Below, one piece after another: positions 31,901 to 33,762 of a stretch of 33,762 nucleotides of DNA; within the stretch, counting starts at the first letter, position 1; each line of letters begins with the position of its first letter. This DNA is from a bacterium. Lineage in GTDB: Bacteria > Calditrichota > Calditrichia > RBG-13-44-9 > J042. The stretch covers positions 1 to 33,762 of the forward strand of contig WFTQ01000095.1 of NCBI GenBank assembly GCA_015485355.1. Direction: 5' to 3'. The notes under the pieces are model-generated. The model was given only the letters and a program-made list of their open reading frames with translations. It searched no databases and was not told the DNA's origin. A program made the translations under genes and the position numbers.

Positions 31901-32120
31901 ATAAGGATTTAATGACCTGCCTGATCCGCTCCCCAATCTCGGGGGGGACCTCCTCATCTTCCCCTCCACGAAAGAGTCGATTGACATAGGTTATTTCCTC
32001 ATAGTACCTCCGGCAGGGGGAACACCGATCCCGATGTTCCTGGAAAGCCCGGATTTCCGATTCACTCGACATTTTGTCCCAATCCAGGGATACGAGGTTT
32101 CGAAATGGTTCCCAGGTCAT
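31899..32120 (-). CDS. Small zinc-finger-like protein (anti-sigma zf-HC2 type, incomplete site)
   Basis: 73 residues from ATG 32120, where GGAGGG stands 8 nt upstream; the frame is open 21 codons further but without a site. It carries HRDRCSPC (H-x3-C-x2-C), the second half of the anti-sigma-factor zinc-binding motif, within a helical protein of the right size (ALSLDWDKM-like start, QEHRDRCSPCRRYYEE). The first Cys of the canonical motif is missing. There is no transmembrane segment and no adjacent sigma factor gene. It lies 65 nt downstream of the hibernation factor gene and probably shares its transcript. Its function is unknown; a sigma-factor partner elsewhere is a guess. Confidence 0.6.
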   Translation of the reverse strand: MTWEPFRNLVSLDWDKMSSESEIRAFQEHRDRCSPCRRYYEEITYVNRLFRGGEDEEVPPEIGERIRQVIKSL

Positions 32121-32185
32121 GATGTATCCCTCCAATTCTTCCCCATACCCGTTCTCCTTTAGACCCGCCGGAGAACCATTCACAA

Positions 32186-32575
32186 CTACTCTTCTTTGAT
32201 TTTTTCCCGGAAATGATGCCGGTGCAAAAACCGTTCTTTGGGATTGGGACGCTGTTTGCGACGATATTCCGGTTCCCTTCGTAAAAACGCCTTATATTGC
32301 TTGAGTTCGCGCCACAGGGCGTCGAAGGCTTCGCTGATGGACTGGACGACATCCCGCGACTGTTTTTCCGCCCGCAACGTTTTATGAGGCAACTCCAGAA
32401 CCAGACGCGTGGCAATCAACTCCTTGCGAGCCACCCGATCGAAATGAATGGTGAACAATACCAGCTCCGGATGAAACGACTCCAGCAGTCGCTCCAGCTT
32501 TTGTACCTTTCGGCGAATCAGATTTTCACCCAGGGCGTTGATTTTTAAACCATTGCGTTGAATGATGCAATTCAT
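32186..32575 (-). CDS. hpf: Ribosome hibernation promoting factor (HPF/RaiA family)
   Basis: 129 residues from ATG 32575, 7 nt after AAGGAGG (an in-frame GTG two codons earlier is the alternative). The RaiA fold is recognisable: MNCIIQRNGLKINALGENLIRRKVQKLERLLESF, then HFDRVARKELIATRLVLELPHKTLRAEKQSRDVVQSISEAFDALWRELKQYK in its usual order. It binds the 30S decoding region and stores idle ribosomes under stress or starvation. The C-terminus is a basic tail (RRKQRPNPKERFLHR) rather than the full long-HPF dimerisation domain, so it is closer to the short type. Two candidate promoters lie upstream. Confidence 0.88.
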   Translation of the reverse strand: MNCIIQRNGLKINALGENLIRRKVQKLERLLESFHPELVLFTIHFDRVARKELIATRLVLELPHKTLRAEKQSRDVVQSISEAFDALWRELKQYKAFLRREPEYRRKQRPNPKERFLHRHHFREKIKEE

Positions 32576-32624
32576 CACCACCCCTCCTTTCCTGCTGTTT
32601 TCGGTTCAGGATGGCCGGGCATCT

Positions 32625-32653
32625 CTTATACCCCCTCTCACCTTGCCCTTAAA
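32625..32653 (-). promoter_or_regulatory. Candidate sigma-70 promoter of the hibernation factor gene
   Basis: TTTAAG (32648-32653) and TATAAG (32625-32630) are 17 bp apart on the minus strand, about 50 nt before the start codon. It competes with the sigma-54-like site further upstream. Confidence 0.35.
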
Positions 32654-32692
32654 GGGTTTTGCCGCCCAATTCACGGATTCATGACAGGCGGA

Positions 32693-32708
32693 TACAAATC
32701 CAGTGCCA
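32693..32708 (-). promoter_or_regulatory. Candidate sigma-54 promoter of the hibernation factor gene
   Basis: On the minus strand TGGCAC-TGGAT-TTGTA matches TGGCAC-N5-TTGCA at every consensus position except C at -12. The implied leader is about 105 nt. Hibernation factor genes are associated with rpoN in Proteobacteria, but no rpoN is visible here. Confidence 0.35.
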
Positions 32709-32795
32709 CAGCATTGATGTGTTGAAAAATCAATGGGTTGAATATATTACCGTCTCCGGGGCTTCCAGACAATTTGACGGATGAGGTGTACCGGA

Positions 32796-33536
32796 TTACT
32801 GTAAAATTTGCGTGATCCAGGCGTCCAGGTATCCCTTCTGAACCAGCCGTTCCCGGAAGCGCATCGCTTCCTCTCGTTTGGAGAAACGGCCCAGCAATAC
32901 CTTCCATAGAGGTCCCTCCCGGAGCACGGTGATCGGTTGAGCAAACTGTTGCTCCAGGCGCCGGCTCAATTGGCGGGCCTTTTCCTCGAAACCGGTGGCC
33001 GCCACCTGGACGGCATAAAAAATGCGGGCGTCCCCTTCGGTCAGGGAAACCGCGGCCTTCGGTTTGGGCACCCGAATCCGGGTCTCTACAATCCATCCGT
33101 TGGGAAATCCCGCGTAATACCATCGATCCAGTGCAATACGAGCCATGTCTCTCGTGGGATAATCTCCCACCTGCACTTTATACAAGCCATCCCGGTGATC
33201 TTTTTCCAGGTAGACGGAGTCCAGCCGGGATCGGCGTGCCCGTCCGGCAACTTGTTCGGCTTCCCGGCGGGAGCGCCCTGCAAATATCTGCACCCGAAAT
33301 CCCTCCTCCAGGGTGTAGGGCAAGGCCTCCTGGCGCCGTTGAACTTCCCCTTTGACCCGAAATTGAACGCTGTGATCCCCGTACTTTTTGACCAGCCCGC
33401 GAAAATCCGAACGATTGAGGAAATCCTCCAATCGAGTAGCTTCCTGTTCTTGACCCAAGGCGACGGCGGTCATCATCCCTACGATGAACAGGATACCCGG
33501 AAAGGGACGGCGACGGATATTGGATTTCTGTTTCAT
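32796..33536 (-). CDS. Exported protein with two SPOR domains
   Basis: 246 residues from ATG 33536 (GGAAGG 7 nt upstream). A signal peptide with hydrophobic core near 13-27 ends around VALGQ. Two SPOR repeats follow: about 78-150 (FRVQIFAGRSRREAEQVA, YKVQVGDYPTRDMA) and about 170-246 (IFYAVQVAATGFEEKARQL, WKVLLGRFSKREEAMRF). SPOR domains bind glycan strands stripped of stem peptides, at septa or during spore-like peptidoglycan remodelling. The gene overlaps the upstream SpoIID/LytB gene by one base (TGATG), so the two are co-translated; SpoIID-type enzymes cleave denuded glycan, giving a sensible functional pair. Confidence 0.88.
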   Translation of the reverse strand: MKQKSNIRRRPFPGILFIVGMMTAVALGQEQEATRLEDFLNRSDFRGLVKKYGDHSVQFRVKGEVQRRQEALPYTLEEGFRVQIFAGRSRREAEQVAGRARRSRLDSVYLEKDHRDGLYKVQVGDYPTRDMARIALDRWYYAGFPNGWIVETRIRVPKPKAAVSLTEGDARIFYAVQVAATGFEEKARQLSRRLEQQFAQPITVLREGPLWKVLLGRFSKREEAMRFRERLVQKGYLDAWITQILQ

Positions 33537-33762
33537 CAATAAACCTTCCGTAGGGTATAATCCGGAAAATAAAACCGCAAGATATCCCGATAATCAGCCC
33601 CGGAAAGAGCCATTCCCAGGGCTCCCCACTGGCACATTCCCCGACCATGACCAAAACCGGCACCGATTACATAGAACATTTCCGGGCGGGTGGGAGAGGT
33701 CATCAGGATAAAGAAGTTGCTGGGCAAAGTCCGCCCCGAAGCATCCGCCAGCGCCCGGCGGA
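33536..33762 (-). CDS. SpoIID/LytB-domain protein, C-terminal part (5' end off the window)
   Basis: The frame is open from the right edge to TGA at 33536-33538, giving about 74 residues. They contain the C-terminal SpoIID/LytB signature: SGRTLPSNFF, then GAGFGHGRGMCQWGALGMA and YRDILRFYFPDYTLRKVY. SpoIID family proteins are lytic transglycosylases acting on glycan without stem peptides, or amidase enhancers (LytB). In non-sporulating diderms they probably act in peptidoglycan remodelling. The catalytic N-terminal part is outside the window. It is translationally coupled to the SPOR protein gene. Confidence 0.9.
   Translation of the reverse strand, partial: RRALADASGRTLPSNFFILMTSPTRPEMFYVIGAGFGHGRGMCQWGALGMALSGADYRDILRFYFPDYTLRKVY

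Noticed and set aside
1-33762. CRISPR arrays, insertion sequences, tRNA or prophage genes
   Set aside because: No regularly spaced repeats, transposase or integrase motifs, or tRNA cloverleaf with CCA or T-loop sequence were seen on reading both strands.

Overview
The window (about 54% G+C by eye, densely coding) reads as chromosomal core DNA from a free-living diderm bacterium. A TonB-dependent receptor with a carboxypeptidase-regulatory-like N-terminus, several lipoproteins and a SPOR protein show an outer membrane. A two-domain protein disulfide oxidoreductase (CQYC/CPYC) is typical of thermophiles. The inositol-phosphate synthase/phosphatidylinositol synthase pair and the TonB receptor type point to the FCB side of the tree. 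Strong AGGAGG ribosome-binding sites and promoters resembling TTGACA-17-TATAAT argue against a classical Bacteroidota. A Calditrichota-like or related thermophilic lineage is my inference, not something the sequence proves. I see no mobile elements, rRNA, tRNA or CRISPR.

Left third (1-12731), all on the minus strand. In transcription order from the right these are: a cation:proton antiporter; homodimeric pyruvate dehydrogenase E1 (aceE) behind its own promoter; rsmI - CDP-alcohol phosphatidyltransferase - inositol-phosphate synthase (inositol phospholipid synthesis) ending at a hairpin terminator; MATE exporter - thymidylate kinase; a C-terminal processing (S41) peptidase with its own promoter and terminator; and a 2-hydroxyacid dehydrogenase coupled to a DJ-1/PfpI-like protein that lacks the catalytic cysteine and runs off the left edge.

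Middle (13029-23926), mostly plus strand. It holds an AddB-type Fe-S nuclease subunit without AddA beside it, a metallo-beta-lactamase-fold hydrolase, an orphan ABC-2-like membrane protein (minus), an LHPP-like HAD phosphatase with a YbjQ-family protein, a DUF1684-like lipoprotein, a DUF1992-like protein overlapping a gamma-glutamylcyclotransferase, a DUF4412-like secreted protein, a small SPW-like membrane protein (minus), and an unrecognised cysteine-rich protein.

Thiamine and redox block (23982-31607, plus). A promoter starts transcription at the foot of a TPP riboswitch, which leads into a well-formed terminator with a matching antiterminator. Downstream lie a TonB-dependent receptor, thiamine pyrophosphokinase and an SSS-family symporter. 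Together they form a predicted outer-membrane to cytoplasm thiamine salvage route: receptor across the outer membrane, symporter across the inner membrane, kinase trapping the vitamin as TPP. After an SH3-like lipoprotein follows a thiol-redox run: PDO, TlpA-like lipoprotein and OsmC, closed by a 16-bp-stem terminator.

Right end (31608-33762). A tiny free-standing gene encodes a 19-residue peptide (32 from an upstream in-frame start) with strict lysine/hydrophobic alternation, has a strong ribosome-binding site and its own terminator, and is the most novel-looking element. Facing it are a ribosome hibernation factor gene with a zinc-finger-like small protein, and a SpoIID/LytB-SPOR pair running off the right edge. 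Sigma-54-like sites of the same unusual form precede the tiny gene and the hibernation factor.
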